Assembly (NCBI GenBank): GCA_964406135.1
Contig: CAYOQO010000003.1
Location: forward strand, 1-64,000
Direction: 5' to 3'
DNA length: 64,000 nucleotides
DNA from: JACPFN01 sp964406135
Lineage (GTDB): Bacteria > Babelota > Babeliae > Babelales > Chromulinivoraceae
A program made the translations under genes and the position numbers. The notes beneath the pieces were generated by a model. It was not told where the DNA came from. It searched no databases and saw only the letters and a list, made by a program, of their open reading frames with translations. Of this stretch, positions 54,530-63,700 are shown piece by piece (position 1 is the first letter of the stretch; each line of letters starts with the position of its first letter).

Positions 54530-55762
54530 TTAAAAGAATTTGTCTACCCAGGATCTCATTTTTACTAAGATCTTTTGGACCATTGGGCCTTCCATTTGAT
54601 CCATGCCCTCATACTTATCTTTTCGAAGTGCATATTTCAAGAGTCCGTAACCAGTTGCATGAACAGGGCTACACAGAGCGGAAGCAAATGAACAATCAAC
54701 GCGAGGTTTTCCAATTCGAACTGGCATTTTCAAAACTTTATTTGCAAGTTCATCCATTCCTGCAAGCAATGCTCCACCGCCAGTGAGTACCAATCCTGCT
54801 GTCATCATGGGAGAAAGTGATGAACGTTTAATCTCTTCATGAAGCATTGAAAAAAGTTCAAGAGCTCGAGCTTGTAAAATATATCCTGCTTGTTGTTTGC
54901 TCACGTTGTGCGTTGCTCCACCCTGAACCGATTCTACTGAAAATTCTTGATCATGTTCTGATGAAATAATTCCGACAAATCCATGCTCACGTTTAAAACG
55001 TTCAGCATCTTGAATCGTAGCTCGAAGACCCACTGCTAAATCTTTGGTAAAATAGTTTCCAGCAATTGGAAAAACTTTCGTGTAACGAATACTGCCTTGT
55101 TGATACACTGCAAAATCAGAAGTTCCTCCACCAATATCGAGCACTCCCACGCCAAGAGCACGCTCATCAAAACTAAGCACGCCATCAGCTGATGCTAATT
55201 GCTCAAGCACAATATCTTTAACTGCAACACCTGCAAGTTCACAACATTTCACCAAATTTTGAATTGAAGCAACAGCTCCGGTAATCACATGCACAATTGC
55301 TTCAAGCCGAATACCATGAAGTCCGAGCGGATTTGCAACACGATCTTTACCATCAACCATAAAATATTGCGCAAGCGCATGCAAAACTTTTTGACCTTCT
55401 TCGATAGGTACTGCTTGTGCAACTGCAAGCACTGCTTGAATATCTGCTTGAGTTACTTGCAATTTTTTAATAGGTACTGCGCCATGTGTGTTAAATGAAC
55501 TGATATGACTTCCCGAAATTCCAATGTATGCTTGTGTTGCACTGCAACCTGCCATCAACTCTGCTTCTTTAACTGCTTGACGAATTGATTGAACTGTGCG
55601 CGCAATATCAACCACCACCCCTTTATCCAAACCATCTGATGGCGATTTTCCAATTCCTAAAATTTCAACCGAATCATCACTTAATTTTTGAGCAATGAGT
55701 ACTGAAATTTTTGTTGTTCCAACATCGACTGCGGTAATAATTGAATGAAACACTTTTGACAT
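54530..55762 (-). CDS. ftsA: Cell division protein FtsA
   Basis: A 410-residue actin-like protein: VDVGTTKISVLIAQ, the FtsA-specific GISGSHISSFNTHG (domain 1C), VLDIGGGTSDFAV (phosphate 2) and LTGGGALLAGMDEL. The C-terminal end is a basic amphipathic stretch (MVQKILVKMRSWVDKFF) that would tether FtsZ to the membrane. AGGGGGGAAGAGTC precedes the ATG. Confidence 0.96.
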   Translation of the reverse strand: MSKVFHSIITAVDVGTTKISVLIAQKLSDDSVEILGIGKSPSDGLDKGVVVDIARTVQSIRQAVKEAELMAGCSATQAYIGISGSHISSFNTHGAVPIKKLQVTQADIQAVLAVAQAVPIEEGQKVLHALAQYFMVDGKDRVANPLGLHGIRLEAIVHVITGAVASIQNLVKCCELAGVAVKDIVLEQLASADGVLSFDERALGVGVLDIGGGTSDFAVYQQGSIRYTKVFPIAGNYFTKDLAVGLRATIQDAERFKREHGFVGIISSEHDQEFSVESVQGGATHNVSKQQAGYILQARALELFSMLHEEIKRSSLSPMMTAGLVLTGGGALLAGMDELANKVLKMPVRIGKPRVDCSFASALCSPVHATGYGLLKYALRKDKYEGMDQMEGPMVQKILVKMRSWVDKFF

Positions 55763-55774
55763 GACTCTTCCCCC

Positions 55775-56464
55775 CTATCGAACAATAATTTGATTTTTAA
55801 ATCTTACATCGTATACCACACGCTTTTTTTTAGTTTTTGATTTTGCAGCTGTTGCTTGAGCAATTTTTTGACAAAATTCTAAATCTTGCAACGTTGGAAT
55901 CACTTCAATCGTTGCTTGCAAAATACAATCTTTGCCATCTTTTGGTTGCAACATAATGTTGTCTTGATCCAACCACTCAATCAAAAACTCCTGCTTAAAT
56001 TTTTCTGAAAGCGCTGTTACAAACATAATGATTTTTTCTAAATTATTTTCATTTTTACAAGAAACCTGAACCAAACTTTGAACAATTTCTGATGAAAAGT
56101 TATTTTTAGCAGTTTTTGTTCCATTACCACAAACGACAAATTCATCATTCAGTAAAAAAACAGGATCACAAGCATCCACATAAAAACATATTTTATCAGA
56201 CTGACAAATTTGCACTTTCATTGATAAAATTTCTGGAAACAGCTTTGTTGCTTGATCCATAACCTCTTGGGGATTTTTTGAAACAGAATAAGCTGAAGCA
56301 ATTGAGCTTTCTATGTTTTTTTTAAAATCTGTTGAAAGATCTTGATCAATAAAAAAAACTGATTTTTCAGGAAGTACCACGGTCATGCTGGTTTTAGATT
56401 TTGTCCAAATCCAAAAACCAACAATGGCTATGCAAAAAATTGCAAGCACGAATGCTTTTTTCAT
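55775..56464 (-). CDS. ftsQ: FtsQ-like division protein
   Basis: AAGGGGGATCAAA precedes the ATG at 56464, so the in-frame ATG at 56503 is not used. The 229-residue product has one membrane anchor (about 3-21), a POTRA-like region and an end YDVRFKNQIIVR that matches FtsQ's final strand (DLRYxNGIAVR). It directly precedes ftsA-ftsZ, the usual place of ftsQ. The middle is divergent, with unusual cysteines (CQSDKICFYVDACDP). Confidence 0.75.
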   Translation of the reverse strand: MKKAFVLAIFCIAIVGFWIWTKSKTSMTVVLPEKSVFFIDQDLSTDFKKNIESSIASAYSVSKNPQEVMDQATKLFPEILSMKVQICQSDKICFYVDACDPVFLLNDEFVVCGNGTKTAKNNFSSEIVQSLVQVSCKNENNLEKIIMFVTALSEKFKQEFLIEWLDQDNIMLQPKDGKDCILQATIEVIPTLQDLEFCQKIAQATAAKSKTKKKRVVYDVRFKNQIIVR

Positions 56465-56596
56465 TTTGATCCCCCTTAACCCCAAAACAGAACTTAAAAT
56501 CATTCCTGTTTACTTTGGTTGTAGTCTTTTTGCATAAACAAAGTCAAGACTACGATTAAAAAGTCAGCATTATTTAGAATTAAAATTTCATCTTAA

Positions 56597-56632
56597 AAAA
56601 AAATCCAAGATCAAAAAATCTTGGATTTTTTA
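56597..56632. terminator. Bidirectional intrinsic terminator
   Basis: AAAAAAATCCAAGAT pairs with ATCTTGGATTTTTT across the loop CAAAAA, with A-run and T-run both sides. It lies just downstream of the 56682-57452 gene (minus strand), ending that transcript before the ftsQ operon. Confidence 0.85.
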
Positions 56633-56681
56633 AGAAAATAACTTACTGATAAAATTTACGACTGCTCTGACATTCGCGAAA

Positions 56682-57452
56682 TCAACGCTGTTTTTTATTT
56701 TCTAACACTTTTTCATAAGCACGTATCTTAGTGTTAATCTCTTCTATAGCTTCTGCCTCTTTAAGTTCACAATTTATGTATCTTGGAGACGCATCTGTAC
56801 CATTGCGTCTGTTTGCCTCAAAATACTTTCGCTGCGATCTTGCATGTTCCTGCTTGATTACCGTCAATTCTTCAATTTTACCCATAATTGTAGGCTTTCT
56901 CATTTTGGACGCCTTGTTGTATGTTTCACAAAAAGCTCGCATGAGCTTATCGTTCAACACTTTTTCGTTCTTTTTCATATTTAGTTTAGCTATATAAGAA
57001 GTTTCAGGCCTTTTTTCATATGCACCCGCAAGCAATACGCTCAAATAATTTGCAATTTTTACAAATTCAGAATCACATAAGCTGTTTAGATTCTTTGATC
57101 GCAATACTAAATCTACCGCTTCTTCAACTTCATCTAATCTCATAAACTCGTTATTTTCAACTTTATAAGCCGTACAATCTTCCCCCAAATGGGTCATTGC
57201 TAATTGTTGTGCCATTGGAAAAGTGCCCATTGATTGTAGAACATAATCTTCAATTCGAGGCATACAATTAAAACGCTTTGATGGTACATACTTTCTAAAA
57301 AGTTCTCTGAATTCAGGACCAACCCTGAAACCTGCTTGTGTAGCAGAAATACTGCCGTTAGATAATAAACCTTCTGAAGTTTCACCAAAAAAAATATGCG
57401 CCTGAAGCAGGCCCACTAAAAAAATTGAATATTTAAATAAGTTTAAACGCAT
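56682..57452 (-). CDS. Exported protein, unknown function
   Basis: A 256-residue protein with signal peptide (MRLNLFKYSIFLVGLLQAHIFFG) and a helical mature part of charged segments (MKKNEKVLNDKLM, EAIEEINTKIRAYEKVLE). It has three cysteines in spread positions and no catalytic motif. AGGGGGCGCT precedes the ATG. It is the last of five consecutive minus-strand exported-protein genes reaching to 59234. Confidence 0.68.
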   Translation of the reverse strand: MRLNLFKYSIFLVGLLQAHIFFGETSEGLLSNGSISATQAGFRVGPEFRELFRKYVPSKRFNCMPRIEDYVLQSMGTFPMAQQLAMTHLGEDCTAYKVENNEFMRLDEVEEAVDLVLRSKNLNSLCDSEFVKIANYLSVLLAGAYEKRPETSYIAKLNMKKNEKVLNDKLMRAFCETYNKASKMRKPTIMGKIEELTVIKQEHARSQRKYFEANRRNGTDASPRYINCELKEAEAIEEINTKIRAYEKVLENKKQR

Positions 57453-57556
57453 AGCGCCCCCTAAATTTTACCCTAAAACAACTTCATTTTCCCTAAAAAA
57501 GGATATTAAAAATAATATATCAAAAATCAACCACTATGTAAACAGCACGTTGCCGT

Positions 57557-57581
57557 AAAAAAGCCCTATTTCAAGCTTTTT
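57557..57581 (-). terminator. Weak terminator-like hairpin
   Basis: AAAAAAGC (57557-57564) pairs with GCTTTTT (57575-57581), 10-base loop; on the minus strand the stem ends in TTTTTT. It lies 105 bases past the 57687-57998 gene. The region 57453-57686 shows no gene. Confidence 0.35.
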
Positions 57582-57686
57582 AAGCCACTTTCCCATTGTT
57601 AATAATTTCGGTTTTTTGCTCAAAAACAATCTCACCATGCACACTATATTCTAACAACTTTTCATGGATTGATTTTGTAAAGTCTA

Positions 57687-57998
57687 CTATGAGTAACAAT
57701 CATCGGTAGGACTTTGATCAGTCCCTATAACCACTCTATCATCAAAGATTAAATTTTGTTGCATCTCATGCATAAATCGCCAAACTTTCAATCGATTTTG
57801 ATCTGTCCAAGTTGTTCTCATGATACGATTGCGATCAACGCGCAATTTTAAGTAATCCTGCTGCCTGTTTTTTTCAGAAATAGTAAGACTTCGACAATTT
57901 CGAGCATCATCAGAGTAACTATCAACATTTGCCCCAAATGTATCTATCCAACATCCCAAAACTATTATCAAAAACGCTTTTTTAAAATTAAATATCAT
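57687..57998 (-). CDS. Small exported protein, Arg-rich
   Basis: A 103-residue protein with signal peptide (FKKAFLIIVLGCWIDTFGA), then an Arg/Asp/Gln-rich body (for example DYLKLRVDRNRIMRTTW), ending in DQSPTDDCYS. TTAGGTCTTTT precedes the ATG. Unknown; the fourth of the five genes in transcription order. The leader (IIVLGCWIDTFGA) only loosely resembles those of the three genes encoded to its right. Confidence 0.58.
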   Translation of the reverse strand: MIFNFKKAFLIIVLGCWIDTFGANVDSYSDDARNCRSLTISEKNRQQDYLKLRVDRNRIMRTTWTDQNRLKVWRFMHEMQQNLIFDDRVVIGTDQSPTDDCYS

Positions 57999-58016
57999 AA
58001 AAGACCTAATTTCACG

Positions 58017-58517
58017 TTATTTTGCATCTTCTTCTCTATGTCTTTTTTCTTTTTGAATTGCAACAAACATTCTATTTAAATCTGAATTATTTAAATTTTG
58101 AACTCGTACAATCAAAGAAACCAAACTCCATGCAACTTGTGCTTCATCAACTCTTTTTTTAGCAAGCTCTAATTGTAATTTAGCAATAATTTTATCACGT
58201 TTTGTTAATTCTTCTTTTTTTTCATCTAATAGCTTTTTCAAAGCTTCTATTTCATTTCGCCAATTATAATTATTTGCAATAGGCCCATCGTATATCATGA
58301 TTCTTAAGCGCTTATTCTCTAATTCTAAAGAATCAATATTTGATATCATCTTTTTTAAACGATTATTCTCTAATTCTAAAAATTCAAGATCTGATTCTAG
58401 AGCTGCGATTCTTGTGTGTAAAGCAACTGGATCAGGATATTGATTCGAAGCTCCAAAGACACAAGTCGAGCTCAATACATTCAAAGTAACAATCCATAAA
58501 GTAAATTTTATCTGCAT
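58017..58517 (-). CDS. Small exported coiled-coil protein, family member 3
   Basis: A 166-residue protein with signal peptide (FTLWIVTLNVLSSTCVFGA) followed by two near-copies of a leucine/asparagine heptad stretch (LELENNRLKKMI and LELENKRLRIMI), then a Glu/Lys-rich helix. It is a coiled coil. The leader motif NVLSS-x-CVFG is shared with the 58530 gene and partly with 58899. AAAGGATTTTGAT precedes the ATG. Function unknown. Confidence 0.65.
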   Translation of the reverse strand: MQIKFTLWIVTLNVLSSTCVFGASNQYPDPVALHTRIAALESDLEFLELENNRLKKMISNIDSLELENKRLRIMIYDGPIANNYNWRNEIEALKKLLDEKKEELTKRDKIIAKLQLELAKKRVDEAQVAWSLVSLIVRVQNLNNSDLNRMFVAIQKEKRHREEDAK

Positions 58518-58529
58518 ATCAAAATCCTT

Positions 58530-58886
58530 TTAGGTTGTTTTTTCTTTAAAGCTTATTTTTTCTTCAATGAAAGCAGAAATATTTTTTAAATCCTGATGAG
58601 TTAATTTTGGATTTTTCAGATAAAAAGCAATCAATTCACCCGTAGATTGTACGAACTTCTTTCTTGTTTGATGCAACTCTACTTGTAAATCTATAGCCGC
58701 TTCCAGACTTTCCAAAAATTCTTCCTGAGCTTTGGCTAGTTGTGTTTGCAATTTTTTTCGGAAAACTAACGTCTCACGTAATTTCACATTTGTAGAATTT
58801 GAAAAAGACTCACGTTCAGAACCAAAAACACAAATTGAACTCAATACATTAAACGCAAAAATCCAAAGCCTCATATTTTTTTTCAT
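58530..58886 (-). CDS. Small exported helical protein, family member 2
   Basis: A 118-residue protein with signal peptide (MRLWIFAFNVLSSICVFGS) and a helical Lys/Glu/Gln mature part, ending in PKLTHQDLKNISAFIEEKI. The leader is nearly the same as that of the 58017 gene (NVLSS-x-CVFG) while the bodies differ, as after duplication and replacement or strong divergence. AAAGAATTTTAAT precedes the ATG. Confidence 0.63.
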   Translation of the reverse strand: MKKNMRLWIFAFNVLSSICVFGSERESFSNSTNVKLRETLVFRKKLQTQLAKAQEEFLESLEAAIDLQVELHQTRKKFVQSTGELIAFYLKNPKLTHQDLKNISAFIEEKISFKEKTT

Positions 58887-58898
58887 ATTAAAATTCTT

Positions 58899-59234
58899 TT
58901 ATTTTGCATTTTGAATGTTAGCAAGAATAGGATCTAATTCTGCAATTTTCAAAGAACCAGCTCTCTGAATCAAAGCATTAAATTCTTGCTTACATCTGTC
59001 GATACTCATAGATTCTTGTCGAATCTGCAAACAAGTCGTATCAAAAGTTTCACGAAGTATTTTTAGCTTTTCTTCGTGATCTTTTATTTCAGCAGAGATA
59101 GCACGTACATCAGCTTGAAACTTAACAAAATCCTGAGCTTTACCACTTACCGAAGATTCATCTTGAGAAGCACAAAGATAAACTGAACCCAATACATTCA
59201 ACACAAAAAGTAATCGTTTAAAATTTTTTGTCAT
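58899..59234 (-). CDS. Small exported helical protein, family member 1
   Basis: The ATG at 59234 lies 8 bases after AAGGG; starts at 59243 and 59240 overlap that site. The 111-residue product has a signal peptide (MTKNFKRLLFVLNVLGSVYLCAS) of the same type and a helical body with two cysteines (TTCLQIRQ and IDRCKQEF) and Glu/Lys heptads. It leads the tandem array. Function unknown. Confidence 0.62.
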   Translation of the reverse strand: MTKNFKRLLFVLNVLGSVYLCASQDESSVSGKAQDFVKFQADVRAISAEIKDHEEKLKILRETFDTTCLQIRQESMSIDRCKQEFNALIQRAGSLKIAELDPILANIQNAK

Positions 59235-59314
59235 GAACATCACCCTTAAACATTAATAAAAAACATTGATTAAAAATGATAAAACAATATCACAAACATG
59301 AACACAAGTACAGA

Positions 59315-60586
59315 TCACAACAATGTTCTTCTGTTTCGGTGATATGATATTGCAAATTGATGAGTTTTATCCCGAATTCGTAAAATTAAAGCATCTTCTG
59401 GCCGTACATGATCAAGTTTGATGAATTTAGAAAAATTTGCAGAAATTATGGTTTCTTCTTTTTTTGCCAAACCCACCAGTTCTGCAGTGCCAACTAACTT
59501 ACGAATTGCACTGATCTGACCCTTACCACCATCCACAATGATTAAATTGGGATAACTATTTTGACTTTTGTAACGACGTTTCACAATTTCGGCAAGTGCT
59601 GCATAGTCATTTTGATCAACCAAGCTTTTAATTTTAAATTTTCTGAATGATTTTGGTTCAGGTTGTCCATTCACGTATCGAATACAACTACCCACAATGG
59701 CATGACCTTGCATGTGCGAAATATCAAAACAATCAATCACATACGGCACATGGTTTAAATACAAACGCTTTTGCATAGCAAGCAGAATTGATAAATTTTT
59801 TGCCTCATCAGGCTTTTGTTGCTTACTCGGCATCTCTGACAACTTTGCGATTGTTGCTGCAAATTGCTCAAAGTTTTTTTTGTACTCAAGCAGATTACGA
59901 GCTTTTTCAAATTGCAATTTTTTAGAAGCTTCTTTAATTTCTTGGTCAATATTTTTAAGTGCAGATTTTGGGTCTTTGATCAACAAATGTTTGGCAAAAT
60001 TAAAACGGAATTTATAAAATTCAAGATCAAAATTTGGTGAACAAAAACCAGCACACACGCCAATGTGAAACTGCAAACAACCATGTTCTATCTTTTTTTT
60101 ACACAACTTAAGTTGAAACGTACTCATCAGATAATCAAATACTTTTCGTGCTGCTTTTTTGGTTAAAAATGGACCAACATAAATTCCTTTTTTCTTTTTT
60201 GTTTTCGTACGCACAATGGATAGGATAGGAAGTGAAGAATTTAATGAAGACATGGATCCCTGCCTGCGCGGGGATGAGGGAGTGGCAAAATACAAATAAA
60301 TAAATGGATTACCGTCCTTTAGAAGCTGATTAAATTTTGGTTGATATTTCTTGATCAAATCAACTTCAAGATACAATGCTTCTTCTTCAGAACTAGTTGG
60401 AATAGTTTCAAGCGCTATTGCTTCAGACAAAATCAGTTCATGTTTAAATTCATACGGATTTGCAAAATATGATGCAATTCGATCTGCAATATTTTTTGCT
60501 TTTCCGATGTAAATAATTTGTTCATCTTTATTTTTAAAAAGATAAACTCCTGATCGTTTGGTGAGTTTTTTAGGTTTGATTAACAT
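59315..60586 (-). CDS. uvrC: UvrC nuclease homologue without C-terminal HhH domain
   Basis: From the ATG at 60586 the product has 423 residues. The N-terminal GIY-YIG domain shows GVYLFKNKDEQIIYIGKAKN and the metal Glu in EEEALYLEVDLIKKYQP. Then an insert, a GIYVGPF block, a Cys-rich region (CLQFHIGVCAGFC), a UVR domain (LQFEKARNLLEYKK) and the RNase H-like nuclease with CFDISHMQG, IVDGGKGQ and HQFAISYHR. UvrC cuts both sides of a lesion held by UvrB. The protein ends directly after the nuclease, so the HhH DNA-binding pair (about 170 residues) is gone. Catalytic residues remain. Confidence 0.92.
   Translation of the reverse strand: MLIKPKKLTKRSGVYLFKNKDEQIIYIGKAKNIADRIASYFANPYEFKHELILSEAIALETIPTSSEEEALYLEVDLIKKYQPKFNQLLKDGNPFIYLYFATPSSPRRQGSMSSLNSSLPILSIVRTKTKKKKGIYVGPFLTKKAARKVFDYLMSTFQLKLCKKKIEHGCLQFHIGVCAGFCSPNFDLEFYKFRFNFAKHLLIKDPKSALKNIDQEIKEASKKLQFEKARNLLEYKKNFEQFAATIAKLSEMPSKQQKPDEAKNLSILLAMQKRLYLNHVPYVIDCFDISHMQGHAIVGSCIRYVNGQPEPKSFRKFKIKSLVDQNDYAALAEIVKRRYKSQNSYPNLIIVDGGKGQISAIRKLVGTAELVGLAKKEETIISANFSKFIKLDHVRPEDALILRIRDKTHQFAISYHRNRRTLL
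60251..60280. repeat. Palindromic repeat C, inside uvrC
   Basis: ATCCCTGC (60256-60263) pairs with GCGGGGAT (60268-60275) around CTGC, with one G-T pair. It codes for the insert P-S-S-P-R-R-Q-G-S-M between the YIYLYF and PILSIVRTK strands of UvrC. It is GC-rich against an AT-rich gene. Confidence 0.75.
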
Positions 60587-60620
60587 ATAATCCAATCTTG
60601 CAAACACACATTTACGGATT

Positions 60621-60649
60621 TTGATTCCCGTTCAAAGTCGGGAATGACA
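60621..60649. repeat. Palindromic repeat D
   Basis: ATTCCCG (60624-60630) pairs with CGGGAAT (60639-60645), loop TTCAAAGT, followed by GAC. It lies just upstream of uvrC. Confidence 0.65.
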
Positions 60650-60670
60650 ATTGAAGATAAAAAAACTAAA

Positions 60671-60740
60671 CCAGTCATCCCGGCCGCGCGAAGTCCGTCG
60701 AAGCCTTGGCGAAGTCGGAAGCCGGGATCCAGATATTAAA
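60671..60740. repeat. Palindromic repeat E, long form
   Basis: ATCCCGGC (60677-60684) pairs with GCCGGGAT (60721-60728). The 36-base interior holds further GC-rich pieces GAAGTCCG and GAAGTCGG. It ends in GGGATCCAGATATTAAA, as repeat B does. It lies between the giant gene's stop at 60752 and repeat D, where it may act as a hairpin between the two transcripts. Confidence 0.75.
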
Positions 60741-60751
60741 TTTTTTTATCA

Positions 60752-63700
60752 TTATTTTTTACCAAATGACAACTTTATTTCTTTTTTTTGACCATACTGA
60801 TACCCAGCTTTTCCTGCAGCTGCCTGTTGTCGTTGATCAAAATCATGCTTACCAAATGAAAGTTTTATTCCTGGTGCATGAACTGCATATCCATCCTGAG
60901 ATCCAACAAATGCAAGTTGCGCGTTTTTTGAAAAATGATCAATCTGTGCAGACGTGTTTGAACTTATTTGAACTGCTGCAGCTTGCACGGCTGCTGCTTG
61001 CGCAGCATTATACACCGTTTGTGCTGCAATAATTGTTTGAAAAATCGAATCTTTTATTAAATTATTTTTATTGGCATAATTTCCAAATTGAATATCCAAG
61101 CCTGAACCTTGATATGCAGTGCTTACAGGAGTTAAAATTGAATCTTTACCAACACCAATATTTTTTGCATACACATTACCACTCACAAAACTAAACAACG
61201 CATTTGCATTGCTTGCAGATGGTGACATCCCAATAGTCAATCCTGTTGTTGTATAATTTGCACAAACTAAATAATCAAGCATCGGTTTTCCTACTGCATC
61301 TTTGAGCGTTTGAAGTGATGTATAAAGATATTGACCATTAGCTAACGCTTGCGGATTGATAATATCCAACTTCCAAAAATCACCAAATTTTACATGCGCA
61401 AGTGCTGTAACAATTTCAGATTGTTGCTGCTTAATAAACGTATCAAGCTTATCTGAAAATGGTCCTGCGCTTGATTTTTGATACTGTGTCCAAGCATTGC
61501 TAACAGTACCAACTGTTTTTCCTGAAACATCATACATTGCGCCATTGATAACACTGACAAGTCGCGCTTGGGCTCCTGCTGCAATCGCAGTTTTTGGATC
61601 AATTCCAAGTTGCAACTGCCCAGGTTTATCAATTGCAAACATCACAAAATCAATTGGACTACTTGGCAAAATCTTTTTTAAATCAGTATCTGATGTTGCG
61701 TACAAATATTGACCCAGCAAAATTGCTTGTTTTGAAAGTGGAGTTAATGTAAATACGCCAAATTTTGGATTACTCAATTCTGCAAGCAATACTTTATTTG
61801 CTTGCTCCCGTTCAATTTCTGTTATTTTTGTTGGCATTTTTGATCGAACTTGAGTCTTGATCATTGATTTTGGTGTAATTTGATTCCATTCAATTGCAGC
61901 ACCTGAACAAATCATACCATAGGTTCGTTGATTTTGCAGTGCTGTTACTTGCAACATTTCATGCATCACTGGATTTGTTTGACCATCCACAAACAACTTT
62001 ACGACCAATTCTGTTGTGTTCAAAGTTGCTTGCAATCTGTACACATGTGGTTTATCAAGCTGAGCATCCACATCAAGCTGTTTTTGCAACAACCAGCCAA
62101 ATCCTTCATGCTCATACACACCAAGCATCAATGGTGATGTCGCACCATCTCGATACAATACCACCATTTTTGCAAAATGAGCTTCATCAAAATCAACAAT
62201 GCTGGTATCAATGTTGCTTGCCTGGATACTGTTTCCTTGTCCAAGCAATGTCTGCACTTGAGCAACAGTCGTGTTGACCAAATATTTTGAAAGATAATTT
62301 TGTGCAGTGTAATCATGATAATTTCCACCAAGGTATAATCCTGCATGAAATGCAGAATTCAGCGTGTACAACATTTGCATATCAACTTGCACAAGTAATG
62401 GATCTTTTGGTTTTTTTACAGCTCCAGTTTCTGTTATCAAATCTCGCGCACTGCATCGCTGATTAAACCAAAGTTTTGATTGTCCTTTTGAATCTGTAAG
62501 TAATAAATTAGTCACTTCTGGATCTTGTGCAATTTCTTGCGCAAATGGAAAATCAGCGCGACCTGTTGTTGTGGTGAAAAATCCTTGTGACGGATACAAA
62601 TCAACATAATCAGTTTGCAATTTCCACGAAGTTCCAATATTTGCCATCAACAATCCTGTCTGCGCATCTGGTATTAAAAGCTGTACATACAATGGTGCAA
62701 AAAGTGCTGCCATCTGTGATCGTAAATTTAAAATATTTGCATTGATGGTATTTGATCCTAAGGCTAATGATAATGCTTGATTGCCAACTTCAGCTTTTGA
62801 TTTTTGCTCCATTTCTTCAAGGTATGATAATTGCTGCTGCGCTATCGCAATCTTGTTGGCATTATGAAATGCCCACAAATTTTGTAATATTTTTGATTGG
62901 GTTTCAAGGTTTAATTCATTTTGCGCATCTTGATTTGCACCACCAATAATCATCCCCATATTAAAAGTTACATTCATGATCATACCAACCGGAGACATTG
63001 CTTTGCCCAAAGTTTTTAAAACATTCATGCCATATCGTTTTGCTGTTTGCGTTTTAGTTTCATCAACAATTTTTTGTGCATCATTGACTGCTTTTTCTGC
63101 AGCTTCGCGCTCTTCAGGCGTTGCATCTTCAGGCAAACTATCAAACACTTCTTGTGCCGCTTTCAAAACTGCCTTATCAGATTTAAAAAGATTTGCTGTA
63201 GTTTTTGGAATATCTGCAACTAACGATTTTAAAGCTGCTGCTTTTTCTGATGCAACTTGAGAAACTTTTTCAGATAATTTTTCTGCAAAACTTTTTTGAT
63301 CTTCAAGTGCTTGCTTGACACCATCAACCACCCCTTGTTTCATTTTTGCAGTAGTTTTTGCTAAATCTGCAAGTTTTTCAAGCTTACTTGCTTTAGTTGC
63401 TGCTTGCTGTGCTGCTGCATCAGCTTGTTCAGATTTTGCCAAAGCATCGTCTAATACTTGCTGCGCTTGAACAATTTCATCTTGCGTTGCTTCACTTGAT
63501 GCTTTCAAAAGATTTAATGCATTTTTTGCAGACTCAACTGCCACACTTGCTTGATCAGATTCTGCCGCAAGCGATGCAGCCTCTTCTGATGCTGATGCTG
63601 CTTCTTCTGATGCACTTTCTGCGGCACCCATAATTGAAGCATCAATTTCTGCGTCTGCTGCAGTACCGGCACCACCAGTTCCAACAGTAACTACAGCATC

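Noticed and set aside
59712..60017. Plus-strand ORF opposite uvrC
   Set aside because: Antisense to the UVR and nuclease domains of UvrC.
60706..61032. Plus-strand ORF starting with SEAGIQ
   Set aside because: The start is repeat E read in frame, and the rest is antisense to the giant Ala-rich gene.
62976..63633. Plus-strand ORFs opposite the Ala-rich region
   Set aside because: Ala/Ser/Gln-rich codons on the minus strand leave few stops in the opposite frames; these are composition artefacts.
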